DNA of 14,475 nucleotides from an uncultured Prevotella sp. (GTDB lineage: Bacteria; Bacteroidota; Bacteroidia; Bacteroidales; Bacteroidaceae): positions 1-14,475 of the forward strand of contig USCX01000026.1 of the NCBI GenBank assembly GCA_900553285.1, written 5' to 3'. Numbering within the stretch: position 1 is the first letter of the stretch; each line of letters begins with the position of its first letter. This document shows, piece by piece, positions 1 to 7,144 of this stretch. A model generated the notes under the pieces. It was not told the DNA's origin. It ran no database searches and worked only from the letters and a program-made list of their open reading frames with translations. The translations under genes and the position numbers were made by a program.

Positions 1-26
1 GATATAACGTTGTCGGTCGTATACAG

Positions 27-34
27 TAAATTTG
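27..34 (+). promoter_or_regulatory. Bacteroidetes -7-type promoter box (TAAATTTG)
   Basis: TAAATTTG matches the Bacteroidetes -7 consensus TAnnTTTG. Only 26 bases precede it, and no TTTG is found at the expected -33 distance, so the match rests on one box. Transcription would begin near position 38 and run into the structured segment that ends in the hairpin at 120-154. Confidence 0.35.
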
Positions 35-37
35 CGC

Positions 38-154
38 AGTAAACCGGAAAGACGAAAAGCTCAGAAGGATTTATTCTTGAACGTTTCCGGAGATAGGATT
101 ACAAGAATTTGAAGGTGGGAACGGTTATTCTGCAAAAGTGGAGTAGCCGTTTTT
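38..154 (+). ncRNA. candidate structured small RNA
   Basis: No open reading frame of useful length lies here on either strand, but the + strand is rich in complementary segments. CCGGAAA (44-50) pairs perfectly with TTTCCGG (84-90). ATTCTTG (73-79) pairs perfectly with CAAGAAT (102-108). These two pairings cross, so they would form an H-type pseudoknot or exclude each other. A terminator-like hairpin closes the segment at 120-154, and a -7-type box precedes it at 27-34. The predicted transcript would be about 115 nt. I do not recognise it as tmRNA, RNase P RNA, SRP RNA or a tRNA. It could be a free small RNA, or the 3' end of a transcript that starts outside the window. The call is inference from structure alone. 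Confidence 0.33.
120..154 (+). terminator. intrinsic terminator-like hairpin, + strand
   Basis: Bases 120-133 pair with 138-151 around an AAAA loop, giving a 14-bp stem that includes four G-U wobbles. The arm ends in a run of T (150-154), followed by CCC and a further TTTT. The wobbles are allowed only in the + strand RNA; on the - strand they become A-C mismatches, so the structure belongs to a + strand transcript. It would end the candidate RNA that begins near 38. Confidence 0.45.
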
Positions 155-441
155 CCCGTTTTAATCGGTGGCCCTGCGATGGCCCTGTTTTGCGCGATAT
201 ACGGTTCGGTGACTGCGTCAGGCGTGGTTTGACGGAATGCGGGATGGTGTGGCTCTCACTCAGGAGGGTGGAGATGAAGTAGAATGCGGTAGTCGCTTCA
301 AGTGGAAATGAGCGCAGTCGGCGGACTTGCCATGACTGCGTTTGTTGGTCTTATCGCTGCGTCAGTATGAACCTTTTGTGTTGCTCGATGTTATCGCTGG
401 GTGGATGTTGTTCGGAACTTCCTGGCTCATTTTGTGTTTGC
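155..441. other. non-coding stretch downstream of the porin gene
   Basis: No protein gene is supported on either strand. The longest item of note is a 20-codon frame at 308-370 (+), MSAVGGLAMTAFVGLIAASV, which is hydrophobic but has no visible ribosome-binding site or promoter. A short direct repeat (GGCCCTG twice, around 169-187) is present. No clear terminator for the porin gene was found on the - strand. Confidence 0.5.
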
Positions 442-2694
442 TCAGTTGTGGAAAGTCCACGAGATACCAAATTTTATGGTCATGGGGTTTATGGGATAGT
501 GAGGCACGAGGAACGAGTCGCCTGTCATGAAGGTTTCGTTCAGGTGCGAAGCCATCACGTAGATGCGGCAGCGCTGCAGGTGGAAGTTTGCGTATAGATT
601 CATGACGGGATAGTTGCCGACTTTTACCCGTTCACCCTGTGTGTCTTGGGTGGCAAACGTTCCGCTTAGCGGAGAATACGTGGGAGCATAGTATTTGGTA
701 AAATAACGCAGGTCCGCCCCAAACTCAACTCCCAGGACTTTGGCGATGCGGAATGATAAATACATGTTGGTATATGCGGAGAACGCCGGGACCGCCAGTA
801 TGTTTTGATCGGAACTGGCCTGGTAGGTCAGTTCGTTGTCCCATCTGAAAATTCCGAAGGCAAAGTCTTGATTGAGTGTCGCTGAGAATACCTGTATGTT
901 CTTATTGCTCTGTCTGACGCCTACGGCGTGGCGGATTGTGTTAATGCCGTCTTCTGTGTTGGCCGGGGTGCTGATGGCTGAGAAATAGGCGTAGTTTTGT
1001 ATGCTTTCCACGTTCACGCTCAGGCGTGTTTTCTTGAAGATGAGCTCGCCGCCGATGCGGGTTCGGAACACGTCGTTCAGGTTATTGTTGTCCCACCATG
1101 CGAACTGCGAATGGTAGTGTTCAAAGTAAAAGGATGGCTGTTCATTGGCGATGCGTCCGTTGGCCGTAATGTGCAGCGTGTCTTTAAACATGGGGATGTT
1201 GAAGTTGAGTTTGCCTTCTACGTTGAAAATTCCCCAATGTTTGCCTGTCGTCGTGAGTTCGCCTAGAATGTCGTAATGAAATATGCGTCCTTGGCGTTTC
1301 ATAAGCTGAGCGCCGACCGTGAAGTAGTTGCGTACGTATTTTTGCGTAGCCAGCGTGTACGGTCCGTGTGTCTGGTTCCAAGTGATGCCGACGATGGAGT
1401 CGGGCAGGGTGTAGCGTTCAAACTCGTGCATGGCGTATAACCGTAGTCCTGATTTGACCCATGAACTGAATCCTTCGTGAAGTTCGAAGGCGAGCGTGTT
1501 GGCAATGCGCAAGTAGTCCGTTCTGTTTACGGAAGAGTCGCCCGGGAGAAAACGCTCGCTGAAAAAGTTGTTGGGATCGTCGTTAATGGTCAGCTTGCGG
1601 TTGTGCTTGTCTATCTGTAACGTGTGTATGAAACTGGTCACCGGTATGTATTCCGTACGATAACGGATACTGTCGGTTTCGGCAGGTGGTGTTGAGGGGG
1701 GGAGGGTCGTTGTGCTGTCTGTTTTAGCCAGATTGGCAATTGTGTCAGGGATGGAATTAAGAGAATCTGCACGAATGATCCTGGCCAATTGGTTTTGAAG
1801 GTCGCGATGGCTTTCCGCCACCAAGTTTCCTTTGTCGTCGTAGGTGCGTTCAAACCCTAAGTTGTAGCGGTGTGTCAGATAGAAAGTGTTGACGTTTAGT
1901 CGGTTCCATGCCTTTGAGAGGCGGGTTGGCATGTCTGATGAACCGTAGCGTGTGGGGAAGGACTCGGGGTTGGTAATGTACATGTCGTTTTCAATACCGC
2001 CGTTTTCCCTTGTTTTCAGGTGGTTGGCCGTATAGTAAGCGTGCATCTGGTATTGCTTTCCTATATAGGAAGCGAAGAGTGTGCCGCCGAAATGTGCCGT
2101 CGATTGGTTCGCATAATATCCTCTGCCATAGAGGTAATCAAGGTCGAAACCGACACCGAGCCGTTTATTGATGTTTACGGCAAAGTAAGCCTGGATGCGG
2201 TCTTCGCCATTGGTCTTGTTGCCACATTTGTCGTAGGTGATGTTTGTGACGGGAGACTTTGTGTTGAAATAGAAGATCTGTTCCGGCTTTTTGAGAAAGA
2301 AATCGTAGGGAGCGGAAAAGACAAAGGACGAGTGCGTAAACCGTTCGTCGCGTTGGAAATACAGGCGACTGATACGCGGGGCTCCCATGTTTCCTAAGAA
2401 ATTGTAAGTCCCGTTGGGCCCGTCAGTGAGGTTGGCGTTCTGAAAATGGTGTGGCATTGTGTCCGGAGTAGCCGGAATGATATCGCCGAAGCGTGGACTT
2501 GCGTGCCATACGTAGTAACCTATCGGTATGTCGGATTTTTTAATAGTGTCGCCTTGAAGGTCTGCATCCGAATGACGGCCGGAGTTTCCGTTCCCCATAG
2601 GAGAAAAAACGTTGTCGTCGTTCAGCGTAATCTGCGCAGCGGCAGACATTCCAATCGTGAAAAGGAAGAGTATAAATAACGTGATTCTTTTCAT
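442..2694 (-). CDS. Bacteroidetes 'putative porin' outer-membrane beta-barrel protein
   Basis: The product is 750 residues, in the usual range for the Bacteroidetes 'putative porin' family. Residues 1-20 are a signal peptide (MKRITLFILFLF core, cleavage expected after SAAA before Q21). Next comes the family's N-terminal block, with IGYYVWHASPRFGD (about 58-71) and the PATPDT and LGNMGAPR segments. The rest alternates polar and aromatic residues as in beta strands, and the protein ends in FGISWTFHN, a typical outer-membrane aromatic C-terminus. A low-complexity Ser/Thr/Pro insert (TTTLPPSTPP, near 328-337) probably forms a loop. I chose the ATG at 2694 because it gives a clean signal peptide; a TTG three codons upstream lies inside the likely promoter box. 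It stands alone, with no co-directional partner close by. Its substrate is unknown. The family is confident; pore function is inferred from the family name. Confidence 0.85.
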   Translation of the reverse strand: MKRITLFILFLFTIGMSAAAQITLNDDNVFSPMGNGNSGRHSDADLQGDTIKKSDIPIGYYVWHASPRFGDIIPATPDTMPHHFQNANLTDGPNGTYNFLGNMGAPRISRLYFQRDERFTHSSFVFSAPYDFFLKKPEQIFYFNTKSPVTNITYDKCGNKTNGEDRIQAYFAVNINKRLGVGFDLDYLYGRGYYANQSTAHFGGTLFASYIGKQYQMHAYYTANHLKTRENGGIENDMYITNPESFPTRYGSSDMPTRLSKAWNRLNVNTFYLTHRYNLGFERTYDDKGNLVAESHRDLQNQLARIIRADSLNSIPDTIANLAKTDSTTTLPPSTPPAETDSIRYRTEYIPVTSFIHTLQIDKHNRKLTINDDPNNFFSERFLPGDSSVNRTDYLRIANTLAFELHEGFSSWVKSGLRLYAMHEFERYTLPDSIVGITWNQTHGPYTLATQKYVRNYFTVGAQLMKRQGRIFHYDILGELTTTGKHWGIFNVEGKLNFNIPMFKDTLHITANGRIANEQPSFYFEHYHSQFAWWDNNNLNDVFRTRIGGELIFKKTRLSVNVESIQNYAYFSAISTPANTEDGINTIRHAVGVRQSNKNIQVFSATLNQDFAFGIFRWDNELTYQASSDQNILAVPAFSAYTNMYLSFRIAKVLGVEFGADLRYFTKYYAPTYSPLSGTFATQDTQGERVKVGNYPVMNLYANFHLQRCRIYVMASHLNETFMTGDSFLVPHYPINPMTIKFGISWTFHN

Positions 2695-2700
2695 GCGCGG

Positions 2701-2708
2701 CAAAGTTA
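2701..2708 (-). promoter_or_regulatory. -7-type promoter box of the porin gene
   Basis: Read on the - strand this is TAACTTTG, a full match to TAnnTTTG. It ends 6 bases before the ATG at 2694, so transcription would begin within a few bases of the start codon. No TTTG occurs at the expected -33 distance; the nearest resemblance is TTCG at a spacing of 23. Confidence 0.45.
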
Positions 2709-3273
2709 CGGGAAATCTGTGGAATATCCGACGAATTGAGGCAGATTAACGCGATAGAAATTGGGACGTAAGCAGGTAGGGGAAAGTTAGGGAAATTGGG
2801 GAAAGGGCAGAAAAACGCTCCAAGGCGGATTTTGACAGTAGGGCCGTTTTCTGATTCTCTTCTAAGAGGCATACGGATTTAACCGCCTCGTTTGGGGCAT
2901 ATCGTGTCGTATAGGCTGGTCTGTTGGGGCTTAACTTACCGATTTATGGTTCTGCGTCTTTCCCAGATGAAGGGCTTGATAAGACGTACGGCGCACATGC
3001 TGTTTTATGCGAACGGTAGCAGGATGTGGCATGGAGTTGTTTCTGTCCCGATGTAAAGCACGGTCGGCGGGTTGTTGGCTCGGGTCGTACGTAGGGAGAG
3101 CACCGTAATGAAGCGTGAGTGACGAATGAAGACGCGTGATGTGTGTACTTGGCCTATGGTGAACGGGCGTTTGGCCACCTAAGCACTGCGCCCGTTCCAC
3201 CTATCGTTGTTATAGGCGAAACAGGCGCAGTGTTTATTGGGTAGAGTTAGACGGACGGGTTGTTTCCCCGATG
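2709..3273. other. intergenic region between susB and the porin gene
   Basis: This 565-base stretch has short open frames on the - strand (for example 2931-3200), but none resembles a known protein or has a credible start signal. It holds a four-run G motif on the + strand (2779-2807), an AAAACG/CGTTTT-type inverted repeat (about 2809-2852), and a long hairpin with an alternative partner near susB (3158-3232). No -7-type box other than the one at the porin start was found. Confidence 0.55.
3184..3232 (-). repeat. long inverted repeat / RNA hairpin downstream of susB
   Basis: Bases 3184-3204 and 3212-3232 form a 21-bp inverted repeat around a 7-base loop, starting 41 bases after the susB stop. 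Three positions mismatch on the + strand (C-A type), but all three become G-U wobbles in the - strand RNA, so the stem is complete in the susB transcript. No U-run follows, so it is not a classic intrinsic terminator. It may protect the 3' end of the mRNA. Part of the second arm (3189-3201) can pair instead with 3158-3169. Confidence 0.6.
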
Positions 3274-5475
3274 TCAGCGGATGCGGCCCGACAGGCGTTT
3301 CAGCCCTTTGGCCGCAGCCTTGTCCTTGGTCTCGAAGAGGCTGATGGCGTATCCGCCGCCGGGGGCGGCTTTCAGCTTGAGGACGGTCTTGGCCGTCACG
3401 GTGCCACGGCGTATGATGTAGGCTTGCGGATTGGTCTTGTAGTCGGCGTCGGGTGCGTCGGCGTAGACAGTGGCTATGTAGGTGCGCCCGGGGTCAAGGA
3501 AGTCAAGGTGCAGTTCCGACTCGTGGCCGAGCTCACCGCTGGTGCAGCCCACGAACCAGTCGTTCGTGCCCTTGGCGCGGCGTGCGGCGGTGATGTAGCG
3601 TCCCGGTTCGGCCTCGAGGTAGCGGCTGTCGTCCCAGTCGATGGCCACGTCTTTGATGAACTGGAAGGCGTCAAGGTATTGCTCGTAGTTCTCGGGCAGG
3701 TCGGCCGCCATCTGCAGGGGACTGTACATCGTGACATAGAGGGCCAGCTGTCGGGCCAGGGTGGAGTTGACTTGTGCGCGGTTGCCGGGTGCCCACGTGC
3801 TGAGGTCCATGACGAAGATGCCCGGCGTGTAGTCCATCGGGCCGCCCTGTAGGCGTGTGAAAGGCAGGATGGTGGTGTGCGAGGGCTTGTTGCCTGCGTT
3901 GGCTTCATACTCCGTGCCGCGCGCCGACTCGTTGCCGATGAGGTTGGGGTAGGTGCGGCAGAGGCCCGTGGGGCGCACGGCTTCGTGGGCGTTGACCATG
4001 ATGTGGTGCTTGGCGGCCTCCTTGACGGCGTAGAGGTAGTGGTTGACCATCCATTGGCTGTAGTGGTGTTCGCCGCGGGGCACGATGGGGCCTACGTAGC
4101 CACTCTTGACAGCGGTGTAGCCGTAGCGGTTCATCAGGTCGTAGGCGTCGCGCATGTGGCGTTCGTAGTTGCGCACGGACGATGAGGTCTCGTGGTGCAT
4201 CATCAGCCGCACCCCTTGCTTGTGGGCATACTCGTTGAGGCCTGGCAGGTCAAAGTCGGGGTAGGGCGTCTGGAAGTCGAACACGTAGTCCTTCTGATGG
4301 CCGAACCAGTCCTCCCAGCCGATGTTCCATCCCTCGACGAGCACCTGGTCGAAGCCGTGGCGTGCGGCGAAGTCGATGTATTTTTTCACGTGGTCCGTGT
4401 TGGCGGGGTGGTGGCCGTTGGGCTTCACTTTGGAGTAGTCCGTTTCGCCCAGTTTCACCGAGGGCAGGTCCCAGGTGTAGGCCCAGGAGCCGTTGCCGAC
4501 GATCATCTCCCACCAGACGCCGATGTACTTCGTCGGCTTAATCCAGGAGGTATCGTCGAGCTTGCAGGGCTCGTTGAGGTTGAGGATGAGTTTCGAAGCC
4601 AGGACGTCGCGCGCGTCGTCGCATACCATGACCGTGCGCCAGGGGCTGTGGCAGGGCGTCTGGAGGTGACCCTTGCTGCCGTCGGCGTCGGGGTTGAGCC
4701 ACGACTCGAAGACGAGGGTCGTATCGTTCAGGTTCAGGTGCATGCAGGCGTAGTCCACGAGGGCGGCTTCGTGCAGGTTGATGTACAGGCCGTCGGCCGT
4801 TTTCATCTGCAGGGCGGTTTGTACGCCCGTCGGTGAGAAGGTGGCCGGCGCTCCGTAACTTCTGAGCGCTTCGGGGTAGCGGCTGCGTATCTCGGAGAGT
4901 TTCGACTCGGTGTATTCGTACTCTTGCGTTTCGAGGTCGCCGGGAATCCACCAGGCCGTGTGGTCGCCCGTCATGGCGAACTGGGTGTGCTCTTTCTTCA
5001 GGGTAAAGTAGACCAGCTTTTTCTGTTGCGGGAATTCGTAGCGCAGGCCCATGCCGTCGTCGTAGATACGGAAGCGGATGTTCAGCAGGCGGTCGGTTGA
5101 AGGCTGGCGCAGCTCGACGAGCATCTCGTTATAGTGGTTGCGTATGTGACTTACTTCGCCCCATACGGGTTTCCATGTTTCGTCGAACGTGGAGGTCGAC
5201 GTGCGGACCACCTCGAAGCCGTCCATGAGGTTACCTCCCCCTCCTTTTAGTTCCAGTCCTAACTTGCTGGGTTTGATGATAGGATGTCCCTTGTAGGACA
5301 CGTCGTAGGTGGGAATCCCTCCTTCGGCTAGTTCGAAGTTTACGTTAACAATGCCGGAGGGCGACGTGAGGCCTTCGGCATTACTCAGAAAGGGATACAG
5401 CATGATGAGTGCTGTCAGAAACCATTTTTTCACTGTAAGAGAGTTTTTTAGGTGTGTCTTGGATAGGGGATGCAT
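3274..5475 (-). CDS. susB: GH97 alpha-glucosidase, SusB type (inverting)
   Basis: This 733-residue enzyme should hydrolyse malto-oligosaccharides to glucose in the periplasm. Its length is close to SusB of B. thetaiotaomicron (738). Residues 16-33 (KKWFLTALIMLYPFLSNA) form a signal peptide with no lipobox. A GH97 N-terminal beta-sandwich, a catalytic barrel (about 315-600) and a C-terminal domain follow. Three family glutamates sit in recognisable motifs: E429 in HHETS, E498 in NAHEAVRPTG and E522 in RGTEYE. They correspond at a constant offset of 10 to E439, E508 and E532 of SusB, placing it in the inverting subgroup. The start could be the ATG at 5475 or a GTG at 5433, which would give a shorter signal peptide (MKKWF...). 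No susA, susC or susD gene is adjacent. The gene is unusually GC-rich (two 60-base rows counted: 62% and 70%; neighbouring genes 35-55%). Confidence 0.93.
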   Translation of the reverse strand: MHPLSKTHLKNSLTVKKWFLTALIMLYPFLSNAEGLTSPSGIVNVNFELAEGGIPTYDVSYKGHPIIKPSKLGLELKGGGGNLMDGFEVVRTSTSTFDETWKPVWGEVSHIRNHYNEMLVELRQPSTDRLLNIRFRIYDDGMGLRYEFPQQKKLVYFTLKKEHTQFAMTGDHTAWWIPGDLETQEYEYTESKLSEIRSRYPEALRSYGAPATFSPTGVQTALQMKTADGLYINLHEAALVDYACMHLNLNDTTLVFESWLNPDADGSKGHLQTPCHSPWRTVMVCDDARDVLASKLILNLNEPCKLDDTSWIKPTKYIGVWWEMIVGNGSWAYTWDLPSVKLGETDYSKVKPNGHHPANTDHVKKYIDFAARHGFDQVLVEGWNIGWEDWFGHQKDYVFDFQTPYPDFDLPGLNEYAHKQGVRLMMHHETSSSVRNYERHMRDAYDLMNRYGYTAVKSGYVGPIVPRGEHHYSQWMVNHYLYAVKEAAKHHIMVNAHEAVRPTGLCRTYPNLIGNESARGTEYEANAGNKPSHTTILPFTRLQGGPMDYTPGIFVMDLSTWAPGNRAQVNSTLARQLALYVTMYSPLQMAADLPENYEQYLDAFQFIKDVAIDWDDSRYLEAEPGRYITAARRAKGTNDWFVGCTSGELGHESELHLDFLDPGRTYIATVYADAPDADYKTNPQAYIIRRGTVTAKTVLKLKAAPGGGYAISLFETKDKAAAKGLKRLSGRIR

Positions 5476-5519
5476 GATGATCGTCAGGCGGAGTAGGGTG
5501 CTCTTCTGGCGATCGGGGG

Positions 5520-5527
5520 CAAAGGTA
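5520..5527 (-). promoter_or_regulatory. -7-type promoter box of susB
   Basis: On the - strand this reads TACCTTTG, a full match to TAnnTTTG, 44 bases before the ATG at 5475. The only -33 resemblance is TTTC (5553-5556) at a spacing of 25, longer than the usual 19-21. The position, between the terminators of the glycogen operon and susB, suggests susB has its own promoter. Confidence 0.5.
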
Positions 5528-5614
5528 GGAAAAAGCGGCTAATGATACGTTAGAAAGACTTGTTTTTATCGTCCCGCCCGAGCCGTATCTCATCCTGGGA
5601 ACGCATCAATATAT

Positions 5615-5663
5615 AAAAAATACAGGCACAAGGTCATCGCATGTCGGGTTGTGGCGATGTGCC
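5615..5663 (-). terminator. second terminator-like hairpin behind the glycogen operon
   Basis: On the - strand GGCACA (5663-5658) pairs with TGTGCC (5630-5625), with an inner 4-bp TCGC/GCGA stem and a 6-base bulge. The stem is followed by TGTA and a run of six T. It lies about 35 bases past the strong hairpin at 5703-5736 and could act as a backup. The bulge makes it weaker than the first. Confidence 0.4.
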
Positions 5664-5697
5664 AGTATGGAGATAGTCCCAATCGTGGCGAAGAGAT

Positions 5698-5736
5698 GAA
5701 AAACAAATCCCATCCGTAAGGTAGGATGGGATTTGT
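5698..5736 (-). terminator. intrinsic terminator of the glycogen operon
   Basis: Bases 5703-5715 and 5724-5736 form a perfect 13-bp stem with an 8-base loop. On the - strand the stem ends in ATTTGT and runs straight into TTT, so a U-rich tail follows it. It begins 20 bases after the stop codon of the GH57-like gene, so it ends the debranching enzyme / glycosyltransferase / GH57-like transcript before susB. Confidence 0.8.
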
Positions 5737-5756
5737 CCGGTTCGTGGTCGTGACGC

Positions 5757-7133
5757 TTAAACTTTGTCTTTTGCCGCTGTTTTTCTTGTGGCAGTCTTGG
5801 CTTTGGCTGTAGCCGATGTCTTACTGTCAGAAGTTTCTTCCAGTCGTTTGAGCATCTGACGTAATTTGGTGATTTCTTTGTCTTTAATTCCCAACTCTTT
5901 TTCTTGGTTCCTGATGGTTGTGAGAAGAGCGTTCAGCTCTTCTACGTCCATGTCGGCCGGGAACAGATTGTTTACGCGTGTGATGAAGTCGCCCAAGATG
6001 TTCATGTAGTTGGTAAACGCATCGTATGGCGAATCATAAATACCTCGGTATCGGCCGTAGCTGCTTGGCTTTGTACTCATAAAGCGCAGGTTGTTGGAGG
6101 CTTGCAGGTAGGCCCAATCTTGTTTGATGCGGCGGTTGTTGCAGATGCGGACCCTGTCGGCCACGCTGTAAAGTTTGTTGAATGCTTCTTTCTGCATGTC
6201 GTTGCCGAGCCATGGGCTGATATCCCGTTCTTCGTCTACCCACGAGATGGGATAGGTAACGTCCAACGGTCCGGCGGACTTCATTTTCGCGCAGATTTCA
6301 GACGGGGTTGAGAATATGATGCCGCGTTGTTTCAGCTGGTCGGGCAGGGCTTTCATGAATTCCAGAATGTTGCTTGACAGGGGTTGGAAGATGCCCAAAG
6401 CGCATAGCTCCATGAAGATATTGATGATTTGTTCTTCCTCTGGCAGTCTGGCGATCCAGTCGGCGTAGGTGTCGGCGAAGAGTGGGTATTCGCTCCAATT
6501 AGAGTCGTTGAAACGCAAACTGATGTCTTCCGACAGGTGATAGTCGCGAAGCAACAGTTTCAGATCGGGGTTGTGGTTACTGTGATAGAGGAAATGCGGG
6601 CTTTTCCAGCCGAGCACGTGTCGAGCCCCTTCTGTCAACATCCCTTTGAATCCCATTTGTGCTACCAGATCGCCGATGTCATCGGAGTAGATTAAGCAAG
6701 AATTACGGAAAATTTCAGGCTCTTGTCCGAACAGGGATTTTATTTTCTTGCAGAGTTGGGCGACTTCCTCTTTGAAACATTCGGGGTTGGCAAGTGACGA
6801 AAATCCATGAGAGTAAGGCTCGGCCAGAAATTCGACGCATCCCGTATTGTTAAGTTCTTGGAGAAGTTCGATGACCTGTGGTGAATGGTTTTCCAACAGT
6901 TCGATGGCACTTCCAGACAGGGAGAAGGCGCATTTGAAGTAACCGGGGTGTTTCTTCGCCATCTCGATGAGGGCATTGAGGGCCGGTACGTATGAGTGAT
7001 CCGCCGTTTCTGTGATAGACCGTTCGTTTTCGTAGTCATCGTAGTAGTAGTGATCGGTACCGATATCAAAGAAGCGGTATCTTTTGAGGTGGATGTTCTG
7101 ATGTATTTCAAAGTAGAGGCAAATTGTTTTCAT
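5757..7133 (-). CDS. GH57 alpha-amylase-like protein, catalytic residues apparently replaced
   Basis: This cytoplasmic protein (458 residues, no signal peptide) belongs to the GH57 alpha-amylase-like group found in Bacteroidetes glycogen loci. Family regions seen are FEIHQN (8-13, usually HQP), SGSAIELLE (73-81), GCVEFLAEPYSHG (98-110), IFRNSCLIYSDD (141-152), INIFMELCALG (237-247) and PWLGNDMQKEAF (307-318). Active GH57 alpha-amylases have FRNTEL, with Glu as nucleophile, and FMDYETFGEH, with Asp as acid. Here these positions are C146 and E242, so both catalytic carboxylates are substituted and the enzyme is probably inactive as an amylase. Residues about 395-433 look like a coiled coil, and 434-458 are a Lys/Ala/Thr-rich tail. 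It is the last gene of the operon, 11 bases after the glycosyltransferase gene. The family is clear; inactivity is inferred, and a role in glycogen binding or as a partner protein is a guess. Confidence 0.88.
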   Translation of the reverse strand: MKTICLYFEIHQNIHLKRYRFFDIGTDHYYYDDYENERSITETADHSYVPALNALIEMAKKHPGYFKCAFSLSGSAIELLENHSPQVIELLQELNNTGCVEFLAEPYSHGFSSLANPECFKEEVAQLCKKIKSLFGQEPEIFRNSCLIYSDDIGDLVAQMGFKGMLTEGARHVLGWKSPHFLYHSNHNPDLKLLLRDYHLSEDISLRFNDSNWSEYPLFADTYADWIARLPEEEQIINIFMELCALGIFQPLSSNILEFMKALPDQLKQRGIIFSTPSEICAKMKSAGPLDVTYPISWVDEERDISPWLGNDMQKEAFNKLYSVADRVRICNNRRIKQDWAYLQASNNLRFMSTKPSSYGRYRGIYDSPYDAFTNYMNILGDFITRVNNLFPADMDVEELNALLTTIRNQEKELGIKDKEITKLRQMLKRLEETSDSKTSATAKAKTATRKTAAKDKV

Positions 7134-7144
7134 AGCGATAGGAT

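Noticed and set aside
449..457. GGAAAGTCC resembling the start of RNase P RNA
   Set aside because: It is inside the porin coding sequence, and no other RNase P element is found nearby.
2540..2872. 110-codon - strand frame overlapping the porin start
   Set aside because: It overlaps the porin gene in another frame, and its Phe-Pro-Asn repeat is simply the complement of the G-run motif.
2931..3200. 89-codon - strand frame between susB and the porin
   Set aside because: No recognisable domain, no promoter or ribosome site, His/Thr/Pro-rich composition, and it overlaps the strong hairpin.
3158..3201. Integron attC-like site
   Set aside because: The arms do not contain the RYYYAAC and GTTRRRY core sequences, and no integrase or cassette is present.
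3271..4836. Long + strand frames opposite susB
   Set aside because: They are products of the high third-position GC of susB; their Val/Gly/Ala-rich translations resemble no protein.
5309..5542. 77-codon + strand frame over the susB start
   Set aside because: It is antisense to the susB signal peptide region and shows no family resemblance.
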